The notes under the pieces are model-generated. The model did not search any database and had not been told where the DNA came from. It saw only the letters and a program-made list of their open reading frames with translations. The translations under genes were made by a program, and so were the position numbers. From Henckelia pumila (taxonomy: Eukaryota; Streptophyta; Magnoliopsida; Lamiales; Gesneriaceae): a stretch of DNA of 64,000 nucleotides. The DNA is taken from NCBI RefSeq assembly GCF_033568475.1, contig NC_133121.1, positions 29,867,374 to 29,931,373 of the forward strand, read 5' to 3'. Below are positions 55,277-64,000 of the stretch, piece after piece (the stretch's first letter is position 1; each line of letters begins with the position of its first letter).

Positions 55277-56978
55277 CTCCCAATTTCTAGATATTACCCC
55301 AGATTCCTCTAAACTCTCCGGAGATCTTAGAGAAATCCAAAAGACGTTACAATATTACAGCAATCAGCTGTATGAAATACCTCGACAGATTGAAGAAATT
55401 CTTAAGAGGCAAGAATAAATTCTTGCAACTCTAAAGGATCTTCAAACAAAAATCCAAACTCTAGAACAAATCTCTGGTTCGAGAAAAGGTAATACAGGAG
55501 GAAGGTTATCCGATCAATCTTATAAAAGCAGTATCAGAGAAAAATACTATTTGATGACTATTTTAGAAAGATTAGGTCTTGAGGATCTACAAGATCTTGC
55601 AAATTCATTTGCAAATATTAAAGTAGTAGATCTAAAGATGAATTTCTTTGAAGGTGAACAACCTACAGGGAATCCTTCAAGATATGTGGTTAAAACAGAA
55701 GAACCACATAGTGAATTCCAAGTTGGAGAAAATTCGCATCCAGTAGACACTAGGTCGAGAGGGAGTAGAATCCCACTCCACCAAACTCCTTATGGAAAAA
55801 CGGTTTTAGATCTGATACATCCTTATGGGGTTATGTTAAACCTCGATGTTCTGGATTTCAAAAACAGAGAAGATCTTATAGACAATTGGACGTCAACTAT
55901 GAGAATCGCATCGAGAACTTTAGATCTCAATAAAAAAGAATTCATTAAACTTCTAGAAATGTGTCTCATGGGATCAGTTAAGATAGCGTGGAAAATGACA
56001 ATGCCTGAGACTAAGAAATCAGTCTTAGCAGAAGAATCCCTAAGTGAGATTGGAGGAAGAATGGCTACCCTATTTAAAGCAAAATTTATAGGAGTGGACT
56101 ACTTCAATAATCAAGATACAATGAAGAAAAAAAGATATACTCAAGCTCTGTATAGTCTCGAATTGCACGATATATGTTTAGTAGATGAATACATTATGTT
56201 ATTCACAAAATACATATGGAATTTGGGAGTTGAAAAAAAATGTAGCTATTTAGCCTTTTTTTTTTTTTTTTGTAAAAATGTCAAGTCCCTGGAGAGAAAT
56301 ACTTATAAAAGAATACATTCCAGGTAATCAAGACACACTGGCAAAACGAGCCTCTTTTCTTAAAAAAAATTGGCAGAATGATGCCACATGGCATCATTAC
56401 AAAAGAACTACAAAAAGATAAGAGGTATTAATAAACATACTCCTCTATGTTGTAGAGAAAACGATCTCCCAACAGTCACTGAGAATAGATTACAGAGATT
56501 TAAGAGGAAGAAATTCAGAAATAATCCCTACAATAAAAGAATGAGAAGTTATTGGAAACCAAGAAAAGTTTGGTCTAAACAAAAGGCAAGATCTTATAGA
56601 TCAGGAAAAAGAAGTGGACCTACAAAAAGCAAGATTTCATCCCCAGCAACAAGTTTGTCTCAAAGCCGGGGAAGAACACCATACAGAAGAACTTTCAGGA
56701 GAACTCATACGAGAGCAAGTGAAAGTTTCAAGGATTGTAACTACTGGACATGTGGAGCAAGAGGAAATATTTCAACAAATTGTCCAGAGAACTAGAAGAA
56801 AGGAGTCAAACTCTTTGAAGCGACACCTGATATGGATGATGCCGTCTTCTTTCAAGATCTTGTCCAAGTATATCAGTTTGAGGATATTCCCTCAGACGAA
56901 AGCATGTACAGAGAAGATATATTTTTCAGTCAAGAAAGATCTGATGATGGATCCGAATCAGAATCAGAATTAGAATAA
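55266..56978 (+). pseudogene. Coat-protein-like region with zinc knuckle (copy B)
   Basis: From an ATG at 55,266 the frame starts with a coiled-coil stretch rich in Leu, Glu and Gln, broken by a TAA at 55,416. Then follows a 258-codon frame (to 56,327) with DLIDNWTSTMRIASRTL and KEFIKLLEMCLMGSVKIAW, a helical capsid-like part. A knuckle-like CNYWTCGARGNISTNC is at about 56,740-56,790; the expected His is Asn. An acidic Ser/Glu-rich tail ends near 56,975 in another frame. Besides the TAA, breaks lie at a T run (about 56,257-56,272) and near 56,330. Coat proteins of plant pararetroviruses end with a zinc knuckle, which supports the call. Confidence 0.65.
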
Positions 56979-56979
56979 G

Positions 56980-57723
56980 GAAGAAGTGTTTCGACATGAA
57001 ACACATGAAATTTTGGCTGGTTTCTTTAGTCAAACCACTATATCTCATAATATGGTCCAAATGATTATGAGAAAAAATCCTACTTTACAGAAGTATCAAG
57101 TATTTTCAGCAGGACAAGTAGAAAGAGTTTTAGGAAATCTGGGACTTAGACAAATAAGACATAATTTGATTTACAAGGTATCCAGAAGGGAAATGACGAT
57201 CCCTATGGAGTTAACCAGTAATCAAATAGAGATGCAACTAATTTCTTTTGAAGAAATAAGAGAGGAATTACAGAAATTGAAAACTGAAGTAGCAAGGACA
57301 ATGTCTTGGATTCATATTGGAGAAATCCAGATAATTATCAAGGCTACTTTTAAAGAATAAATAGATTCACCCATAGATATCGTAGTATGCGATAAAAGAA
57401 TGAGGAATATTCAAGATGTTGTTCTGAAAACTATCTCAGGAAATTTATGCGTGGAAAAAATTGTAGGAGTTATTTATCCCAGAATAAACTACAATTTAGC
57501 TGATAAAGACTTTAGTCGAGCCTTGACGTTGCATCAAAACTTCAAGGAAAAACAGTTAATGAAGGAAGGTAATAGACCATATTATATTACATATCAAATT
57601 TATATGCTTTTTCTAATACTCATCATTCAGAGTTATTTATTAGAAATGAGTTTATTGAAATACCAGAGATTTTTGGGAAAGTTGCTCAAGAAATTTATCC
57701 GGAAAGAATCGAGTTTCCTATAA
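56980..57723 (+). pseudogene. Movement-protein-like region (copy B)
   Basis: Two pieces of one region, 56,986-57,360 and 57,400-57,723, separated by a TAA at 57,358. Motifs include MSWIHIGEIQIIIKATF and, downstream, VGVIYPRINYNLADKDFSRA followed by LTLHQNF. These resemble the central part of pararetrovirus movement proteins, which carry the virus through plasmodesmata. A frameshift lies near 57,600. The identification rests on these motifs only. Confidence 0.6.
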
Positions 57724-58494
57724 TACACGAAACAGACATCCAAATTCAAGATAGACCAGTTCTATATAGAGATCTCAAAATAGAACTCCAAAGGTTATCT
57801 TTCCAAGATGACAGAATTACAAGTCGAAAATGGGAAAAATCTCCTATTCAGGAAATTCAACCAGAAGAAAGAGAGTTTTCCATAATAGGAAAACTTAGAT
57901 CTCCAAAAGGTTGGAAAGAAATCAAAATAGTATTTGAAATTACAGGTCATGGGAATCAATTTCCTTGTAACTCGATTTACTATTTAGAACAACAGGTAAA
58001 AGAAACTTACCAATGATTGATAAATATTGGTGAATTGGAATTTCAAATTTCTGGAATTCCGGGAAAAGAAGCAGATCGACTAATTCTGGGCTTAGAATTC
58101 CTGGAAGATCATAAACCATGAAAACACCTTGAAAAAGGAATAGAGTTTTTATGGCAAAAGAAAAGACTTGGAGAATTCAATAAGAATTCTACGAGATGGA
58201 AAACCAAGACATTTGGATAAGGGACGCTCCCTTAATCAGATTCGAAAACTATGTTCACAAACAGAGAAAGAAGCAAAAATTAAAATTAGTAAATCATGAT
58301 TATGATTTACTAGGATGCATTGAAGAAGTAGAAAAGAGTAACAATACTCTACCTACTGAGGCCTTAGAAACATTAAAGCTAAATAGTCTTAATCGGATTA
58401 CTGAGTTACAATACAATTTACTAAAAATGGCAGGACCATTTAGTAATCCCTTTAAGTAAAATGGCAAGTCCTTTCTCTATACATTCCAATTGGG
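57724..58494 (+). pseudogene. Polyprotein linker between movement-like and protease regions (copy B)
   Basis: Several short frames, none with a sure domain. One at about 57,720-58,015 contains SIIGKLRSPKGWKEIKIVF and stops at 58,014; after it comes a stretch with RLILGLEFLEDHKPW (about 58,077-58,120), which looks like the ILG flap end of an aspartic protease. The last (58,196-58,459) is an 87-residue helical frame. Confidence 0.4.
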
Positions 58495-58893
58495 ATGTTG
58501 AATGAACAATATAAATCTGAATACTTTGCAGCTTGTATTGATTCAGGAGCAGAAATTTGTACATCAAAGATAGGAATCTTCCCTAAGGAATGTGAAGAGG
58601 ACTTGCCAAAAATTGCTAGACGAGATTTCTCTAGAATAATTTTAATTCTTTGCAAAGGAATAAAACAAGCAGAGATCCTCATTAGAGGAGCAGGTCAAAC
58701 ACCTTGGTACAAGGTAAAGACACGACCACTAATATATTTCCATGACACAAGAGCTGATATCCTGTTAGAAAATAACTTCTTACAAATGTTTAAGAGGTAC
58801 ACACAAGATAATGAGTCCAAACGACTTATGTTCACTACAATTTGTGATCATAAAATTATCATTCAAAGACTTAAGATTGTCTTTTATCGATAA
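58495..58893 (+). pseudogene. Pararetrovirus aspartic protease-like region (copy B)
   Basis: A 132-residue open frame with the active site ACIDSGAEICTSKIGIFP, a central part with EILIRGAGQTPWYKV, and RADILLENNFLQMFKRYTQ, which matches the IIGNNFL motif of badnavirus-type proteases (Glu replaces Gly). After this, RT would be expected, but the frame ends at 58,891 and sequence changes to the chromovirus LTR soon after. Confidence 0.7.
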
Positions 58894-58929
58894 TTGCCGA
58901 TAATATTTCGCAGCCAGCATGGTGATAAA

Positions 58930-60980
58930 GGACAACTTTTGTGAGATCTCTTTTCTAAACATCTAATCTCGGATTAAACAATAATTAAGCATACAAGATC
59001 CAATATTAAAAGCAATAAAAGAATTTTTTTTAAAAGAACAGTGCCTCGCTCGATCGGTAGAATTCAACCGATCGAGCGAGCAAGGTTTCAAAACTTTCTG
59101 CCCGGAAGAAAACACCAGCACCGCTCGATCGGTAAAGTTCAACCGATCGAGCGGGAAATATTTTTGCAAAAAACAAAGAAAAGTCTGCAGCTCCCTCGCT
59201 CGATCGGTTAAACTCTACCGATCGAGCGGCCAACTCTGAAAAAGAATTTCCAGAATTTAAGCATACCAAATCAACTCCAAAAATTCATTCAATACATAAT
59301 GGGGTACAATAAACATGCAACAACAACATACAATCCTAAATACTTGCATATTCGATACAACATAAACAACGAAGTTCGAGTTCTAAACATGTTCCAACAT
59401 AAACTAGATAGACATGCTGATACGACTTCTAAAACGACTCCCACTTCTATCTCTCACTCTTGATGCTAACCAAGACTTCGCTGACTCGATCCTGCCCCAC
59501 CTGTTTCCAAGTACACATACAAAACAAAGCAATAGCCGGATAACTCCGGTGAGAATGATATTCCCAGTAAAAGAAACATAACATGCAATAACAAGTAATA
59601 TCTCAAAAACAAGATATAAAGACAACATATTCCAAGTTAATACGACTGAAATGCATGTCTTTAAAACTGGGGTATCAATTATGATAATCAAGGAATTGCT
59701 GCTATTCTATGGGATTCCGATGATGAGATCACGTAACAACTCACCGACTCTCTCGATCGAGGTGGTGCCACGTATCTCTATCCTCTAGACTTTGGTGCGA
59801 CTACAAGGAGTATGCTGACACTAGGTGAACTTCTACACACAGGCCACTCGATTATAGCCCCCAAATCGTCTAAACAAAAGGGGTCGTTCGGCCCGCTGAA
59901 ATCAAAGATTTGGCTCAAGATGAATGCATAAGAGAAACGTAAAGCATTAATCCATATAACAAAAGTTCAACAAAAAAAATACAAGTTCCCCATTCTAGAA
60001 CAATTATTGATGCAAGTATGTGATTTAAGGGAAACTCAAGAACGACCTGTCTTGAGTGTTCTATCCCGCTAAAATGATGTCTGCTTGTACCTTTTTATTT
60101 GAATAGCTCCAACTCTGGAAAGCTACAAAAGAGGTTATATCAAAAACTATACAACCTAAAACAAAGAAGGCTCAAGGTAAACTCTTTACCGCTTTTCGTC
60201 TAATCTCTTCGACGTTTGTCTTCTGCTAACTCTGGGCTCAACAGACTTCTGACGAATCTGTACAGAGGCAAAAGAAGATCAACAACGACGAATAAACTCA
60301 ATAGCCAAAGTTCAACAAATCAAACGGTTTGAAATCCCAAAACTCAAACCGGCGGCATAACGACTATGAACTGATCAAACCGGAAACATAGACAGCAGTA
60401 CATCATTGCAAACGACTCAATTCAATGCTAAAACATCAAAAACAACTCAAATCCAACACATCTCAAAATCTCCATTTTCGAATTAGGTTTCTAAAAATCA
60501 TAACAATTCCGAACAACGCTCTATTTCAAAACCGACTGAGAATAATCGATAAGAACTAGATCAAGAGCAACATAACCGAAACTCAATCGATTCTAACAAC
60601 ATCCAAAAATAGAAGTATAACTGATCGGAGAAAAACTTACGATAAAACGAAGCTCTCGCTGCCGGGATCGCGAATCTGCCTTCGAAAATAATTTCTAACG
60701 AACGGATCGAGCAGAAACCGAAGAAGAAAAGCTTGAAAGAGGCACTCCCAAGCTCCAATAGAGGATACGGCTAAGGGGAAGAAGGAGAAGAGAAGATTGT
60801 GAAGACCAAGTCAACTTTCAACTCAAGATAATAATATAACAAAAACCATTTTTGCGTTTTAGTCCCTGAAAAATCAGAAAATTGCAAAATAGACCCTGAT
60901 CAAAATCAAGTCGGCTCTTGAACTCTGTAATCTCCGATTATCTCAAATAAAATCAATTAAGATAAAATTGGGGTGTTACA
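58930..60980 (-). repeat. 3' LTR of the chromovirus
   Basis: On the minus strand it starts TGTAACACCCC at 60,980. The other end is uncertain: candidates with TG on the + strand lie at 58,920, 58,923 and 58,941. It contains the three 32-base palindromes and ordinary AT-rich sequence with no coding capacity. Confidence 0.65.
59047..59228. repeat. Three 32-bp palindromes at 75-bp spacing
   Basis: Arms CGCTCGATCGGT and ACCGATCGAGCG enclose eight variable bases at 59,047-59,078, 59,122-59,153 and 59,197-59,228. Arms are perfect in all three copies; the spacers differ in sequence but have the same length. They lie in the chromovirus LTR. Confidence 0.95.
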
Positions 60981-61077
60981 ATTCTCCACCTCTCAGAAGA
61001 GATTTCGTCCTCGAAATCAATAAGAATCTATCACATAAGATAGAATAAAGGACATAAGACAGTAAGAAGAACTCACG

Positions 61078-62196
61078 TCATCCGAATAACTTTGGAAAAC
61101 GCTGTCTCATATCAGATTCTTTCTCCCAGGTTGCTTCCTCGACTCCGTGACGGCTCCACTGCACTTTCACCAAAGGAATCAACTTGGTTCTGAGCTGCTT
61201 CTCCTTTCGGTCAAGGATCTGAATCGGTCGCTCAAAGGAGCTCAGAGTCTCATCAAGCTGAAGAATATGAGAAGGATCTGGATGATACTTCCGCAACATA
61301 GAGACGTGAAAAACGTTGTGAATACGAGATAAAGATGGAGGAAGTGCAATTCTGTAGGCAAGATCGCCTAACTTCTCGAGAATCTCATACGGTCCGATGA
61401 ATCTCGGAGATAACTTCCATCTCTTTTCAAATCTAACAGTGCCTCTGAAAGGATAAATCTTAAAGAATACTCGATCTCCCTGATCGAAACTCAGAGGTCT
61501 GCGTCTGATATTCACATACTTTGCGTGTCTATCCTGAGCTGACTTCATTATCGACTGAATGATATTTACTTGCTCTGCCATAACTCGAAGCATATCCGGT
61601 CCCAAATCAGGTGACTTGGACATATCGTCCCAAAAAAAAGAAGATCGACACTTTTTATCGTACAATGCCTCAAAAGGCGCCATAACGATACTCGCTTGAT
61701 AACTGTTGTTGTAAGAAAACTCGACAAGAGGCAAAGAATCTTGCCAACTAGTGCCAAAGTCTAGCACTACTGCTCAAAGCATATCCTCTAATGTCCGGAT
61801 AGTCCGCTCTGACTGTCCGTTGGTCTGAGGATGATAAGTTGTACTCAGATGCAATCGAGTACCAAGTGCCTCTTGAAGACTGTGCCAAAAGTGCGAAGTG
61901 AATCTAGGGTCTCGGTCTGAAACGATCGATTTCGGCACACCATGCAATCTCAAAACATTGCTAACATACAACTCAGCCATCTGATCGTAATGATACGTCA
62001 TCCTGTACAGAATAAAGCAAGTAGACTTCGTCAATCTGTCGATCACTACCCAAATAGCATTGCATCCTCGAACAGATCGTGGTAGCTTTGTGACAAAATC
62101 CATCGAAATGTGATCCCACTTCCATTCAGGAACAAATAGACTGTGCAACAGAACACCCGGTCGCTTCCTCTCTGCTTTCACTTGCTGAAAGTTCAA
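61078..62196 (-). pseudogene. Chromovirus integrase with chromodomain-like C-terminus
   Basis: The core (62,196 to 61,774) shows [15 protein letters not shown] and VVIDRLTKS (first Asp), [15 protein letters not shown] (second Asp) and [19 protein letters not shown] (Glu). After a break at about 61,770 the second frame (61,767 to 61,078) holds the C-terminal domain (FRGTVRFEKRWKLSPRFIGP) and the chromodomain-like end with KVQWSRHGVEEATWEKE. The chromodomain steers insertion towards heterochromatin. One stop between the two frames breaks the gene. Confidence 0.9.
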
Positions 62197-62640
62197 ACAT
62201 CAGGATACAAATCTCGCAACATTGCTCTTCATTCTCTTCCACCAGAATTGATTCTTCAAATCGTTATACATCTTACGACCTCCAGGATGAATACTGAACC
62301 GACTGCAATGTGCCTCTCTAAGAATACGCTGTCTCAACTCCGCAATATCAGGCACAACAATACGATTATTCACAAACAAAACATCATCTCTAACTGGAAT
62401 TTAGACTGATGCCCTGATCTAAATTTCTCTGCTGAAATCTGAGTGCTCGGATCAGACTTCTGTGCTTCTTTGATCAAAATAAATAACTCTGGCTCGGCTT
62501 GAATAGCAAACACTCTGATAGTCTTCCTACCTGTTTCACACTCCAAACCAGAAGTGCAACAATCATCGATCAACTGAGAAACACTGATAGTAGAAAGAGA
62601 TAAAGAACAAAGCTTTTGGCTCAAGGCATCTGCAGTTGCA
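62197..62640 (-). pseudogene. Chromovirus zinc-finger and linker region, degraded
   Basis: The part between integrase core and RNase H, where the HHCC zinc domain should be. In the shifted frames I see DLKNQFWWKRMKSNVARF-like remains around 62,200-62,260 and a linker frame at 62,370-62,624. Stops break it repeatedly. Confidence 0.55.
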
Positions 62641-62705
62641 TTCGACTTTTCCGGGTAATATTTAATTTCACAGTCGAAATCCTTTAAAAAATCTAACCAT
62701 ATTCT

Positions 62706-63191
62706 CTATCTCATATTTAGCTCTGCCTGTGAAAACAAATACTTAAGGCTCTTATGATCCGAAAAGATCTCGAAATACTCGCCATAAAGATAGTGACGCC
62801 AGATCTTCAAAGCAAATACGATCGCAGCGAGTTCAAGATCATGAACCGGATAACGAGTCTCATGTGGCTTCAGCTGCCTCGATGCATATGCTATCACATG
62901 ATTATGCTACATGAGAAAACTTCCCAAGCCTCGGTTAGAAGCATCGCAATACACGGTAAAACCTCCAGTACCTGATGAAATAGAAAAAATCAGAGCACTG
63001 GTCAGTCTCCTCTTCAGGTCAACAAAGCTAGCCTCACAATCTGCAGTCCAGATAAAAGGCGCATTTTTTTGAGTCACCTGGGTAATCGGCTTGACAATAG
63101 ATGAGAATCCCTCGATGAATCGGTGATAATAACCAGCTAAACCCATAAAGCTTCGGATCTCAGACACTGATGTTGGTCTAGGAAAATTCAT
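62706..63191 (-). pseudogene. Chromovirus RT end and RNase H
   Basis: Two frames: 63,191 to 62,907 with FPRPTSVSEIRSFMGLAGYY and FTVYCDASNRGLG (catalytic Asp), and 62,897 to 62,706 with [20 protein letters not shown] and [14 protein letters not shown] break near 62,905 separates them. All motifs agree with Ty3/Gypsy RNase H. Confidence 0.88.
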
Positions 63192-63311
63192 GACCGCTTC
63201 AATATTGCTGGGATCAACAGAAATCCCATCTACTTAAATAATATGACTGAGGAAGACAACTCGTTCCAACCAGAACTCACACTTAGACAACTTGGCATAC
63301 AACTGTTCGGC

Positions 63312-63989
63312 TCACAAAATCTGCAAGACGATCCTCAAATGTTCTGCATGGTCAGTACGGTTCTTCGAGTAGATAAGAATATCATCGATGAAGATAATAA
63401 CAAACTCATCCAAATAACGCTGAAAGATACGGTTCATCAAACCCATAAAAACCACTGGAGAGTTAGTCAAACCGAACGACATGACTATAAACTCGAAATG
63501 ACCATACCTTGTTCTGAAAGCAGTCTTAGGAATATCTTCCTCTCGCACTCTCAGCTGATGATATCCCGACCTCAGATCCATCTTTGAATAGATAGAAGAA
63601 CCCTGTAGCTGATCAAAAAGGTCATCTATTCGAGGTAAAGGATACCTGTTCTTTATCGTCGCTTGATTCAGTTGACGGTATTCAATACAGAGCCGCATAG
63701 AACCATCCTTCTTACGAACAAACAGAAAAGGAGCACCCTAAGGAGATACACTAGGTTTGATGTATCCATTGGCAATCAGATCCTCAAGTTGTTCTTTCAA
63801 TTCTCTCAATTCAACCGGTGCCATACGATAAGGAGCTTTGGAAATAGGTTGAGTTCTTGACACTAAATCAATGCCAAATTTGATCTCACGAATCAGCGGC
63901 AATCCAGGAATCTTATCTGGAAATACGTCAGAAAAATCTCTAACCACTTGTATGTCAACCAATTCTGGGCTAGATTTCAGTACGTCCAC
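63312..63989 (-). pseudogene. Chromovirus reverse transcriptase
   Basis: The N-terminal part (63,989 to 63,738) shows [20 protein letters not shown] and [20 protein letters not shown]; the core (63,698 to 63,312) shows [50 protein letters not shown] and [10 protein letters not shown], the active site. A TAG near 63,740 and an altered spacer break the two frames apart. Protease and gag would lie beyond the window edge. Confidence 0.88.
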
Positions 63990-64000
63990 TGCATAAACCA

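Larger units (their letters stand above)
55018..58893 (+). mobile_element. Endogenous pararetrovirus copy B (Caulimoviridae-like), 5' half
   Basis: Begins with a tRNA-Met primer site, then a small ORF, coat-like, movement-like and protease regions on the + strand. There is no LTR pair and no integrase. RT and RNase H are absent: the copy ends beside a chromovirus LTR at about 58.9 kb. Stops, frameshifts and homopolymer runs break the frames, so it is an inactive copy. Confidence 0.75.
58930..64000 (-). mobile_element. Del/Tekay-type chromovirus (Ty3/Gypsy), 3' part
   Basis: A minus-strand Gypsy element: 3' LTR (about 58,930-60,980), polypurine tract (GAGAGGTGGAGAAT at 60,981-60,994), then integrase with a chromodomain-like end, RNase H and RT read leftwards from the window edge. 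The end of pol GAGGACGAAATC (about 61,005-61,016 region on the minus strand) followed by a purine tract and TGTAACACCCC is the Del/Tekay hallmark. Frameshifts are present. The left boundary with pararetrovirus copy B is only approximate. Confidence 0.85.

Noticed and set aside
59047..59228. CRISPR-like look of palindromic repeats with regular spacing
   Set aside because: Plant nuclear DNA, only three copies, inside an LTR, no cas genes.
59030..59269. ORFs with repeated RSVEF/DRSS-type peptides on the minus strand
   Set aside because: They are translations of the three palindromes in the LTR. The 75-base period is a multiple of three, so the peptide repeat follows from the DNA repeat.
1..64000. 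tRNA, rRNA or other structural RNA genes
   Set aside because: Apart from tRNA-complementary primer sites I saw no cloverleaf or rRNA-like sequence.

Overview
This window is nuclear DNA of a flowering plant, almost certainly a eudicot. It holds two intron-style or single-copy host genes, MED8 and a SEN2-type tRNA splicing endonuclease subunit, in AT-rich DNA crowded with nested plant transposable elements and old pararetrovirus copies. I cannot name the species.

Left part, 1-17.4 kb, is a stack of retroelements. A Copia element on the + strand (17.4-22.0 kb) was hit in gag by a minus-strand LTR element (LTR remnant 15,632-17,422). That LTR was hit by an Athila-like Gypsy element on the minus strand (7,456-15,631). 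The Gypsy element was then hit twice by one LTR family: a solo LTR on the + strand (12,466-14,312, target duplication AAAAA) and a gag-only element on the minus strand (1,345-7,455). The gag-only element runs into a second copy of its own leader at 1-1,344, so it is part of a tandem LTR-leader-gag-LTR-leader array.

Middle part, 22-34.5 kb: a possible LTR that contains a tandem TRIM array of three LTRs and two internal regions inside one target duplication (CAAAA); then the MED8 gene on the minus strand. I could assemble ten MED8 exons with consistent splice phases, giving 498 residues. Its introns hold two non-autonomous hAT elements with perfect 8-base duplications, a foldback element in a TA tract and two short tandem duplications.

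Right part, 35-64 kb: a decayed endogenous pararetrovirus (A, 35.7-44.8 kb: coat C-terminal region, protease, RT, RNase H, downstream ORFs, promoter-like region) is split by a non-autonomous LTR element with 1.8-kb LTRs (duplication AAAAG). Next come a Mutator-like MITE (9-base duplication) and a hAT-like element (duplication ATAAAAAC) which itself contains a PIF/Harbinger transposon (duplication TAA) with a damaged transposase and a Myb-partner ORF. The SEN2-type gene follows at 52.4-53.1 kb. A second pararetrovirus copy (B, 55.0-58.9 kb) starts with a tRNA-Met primer site and shows small ORF, coat-like, movement-like and protease regions in that order. The window ends in a Del/Tekay-type chromovirus on the minus strand, whose LTR carries three 32-base palindromes at an exact 75-base spacing.

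Most coding sequence in the mobile elements is broken by stops and frameshifts. Only the two host genes and the short gag of the gag-only element read as intact.
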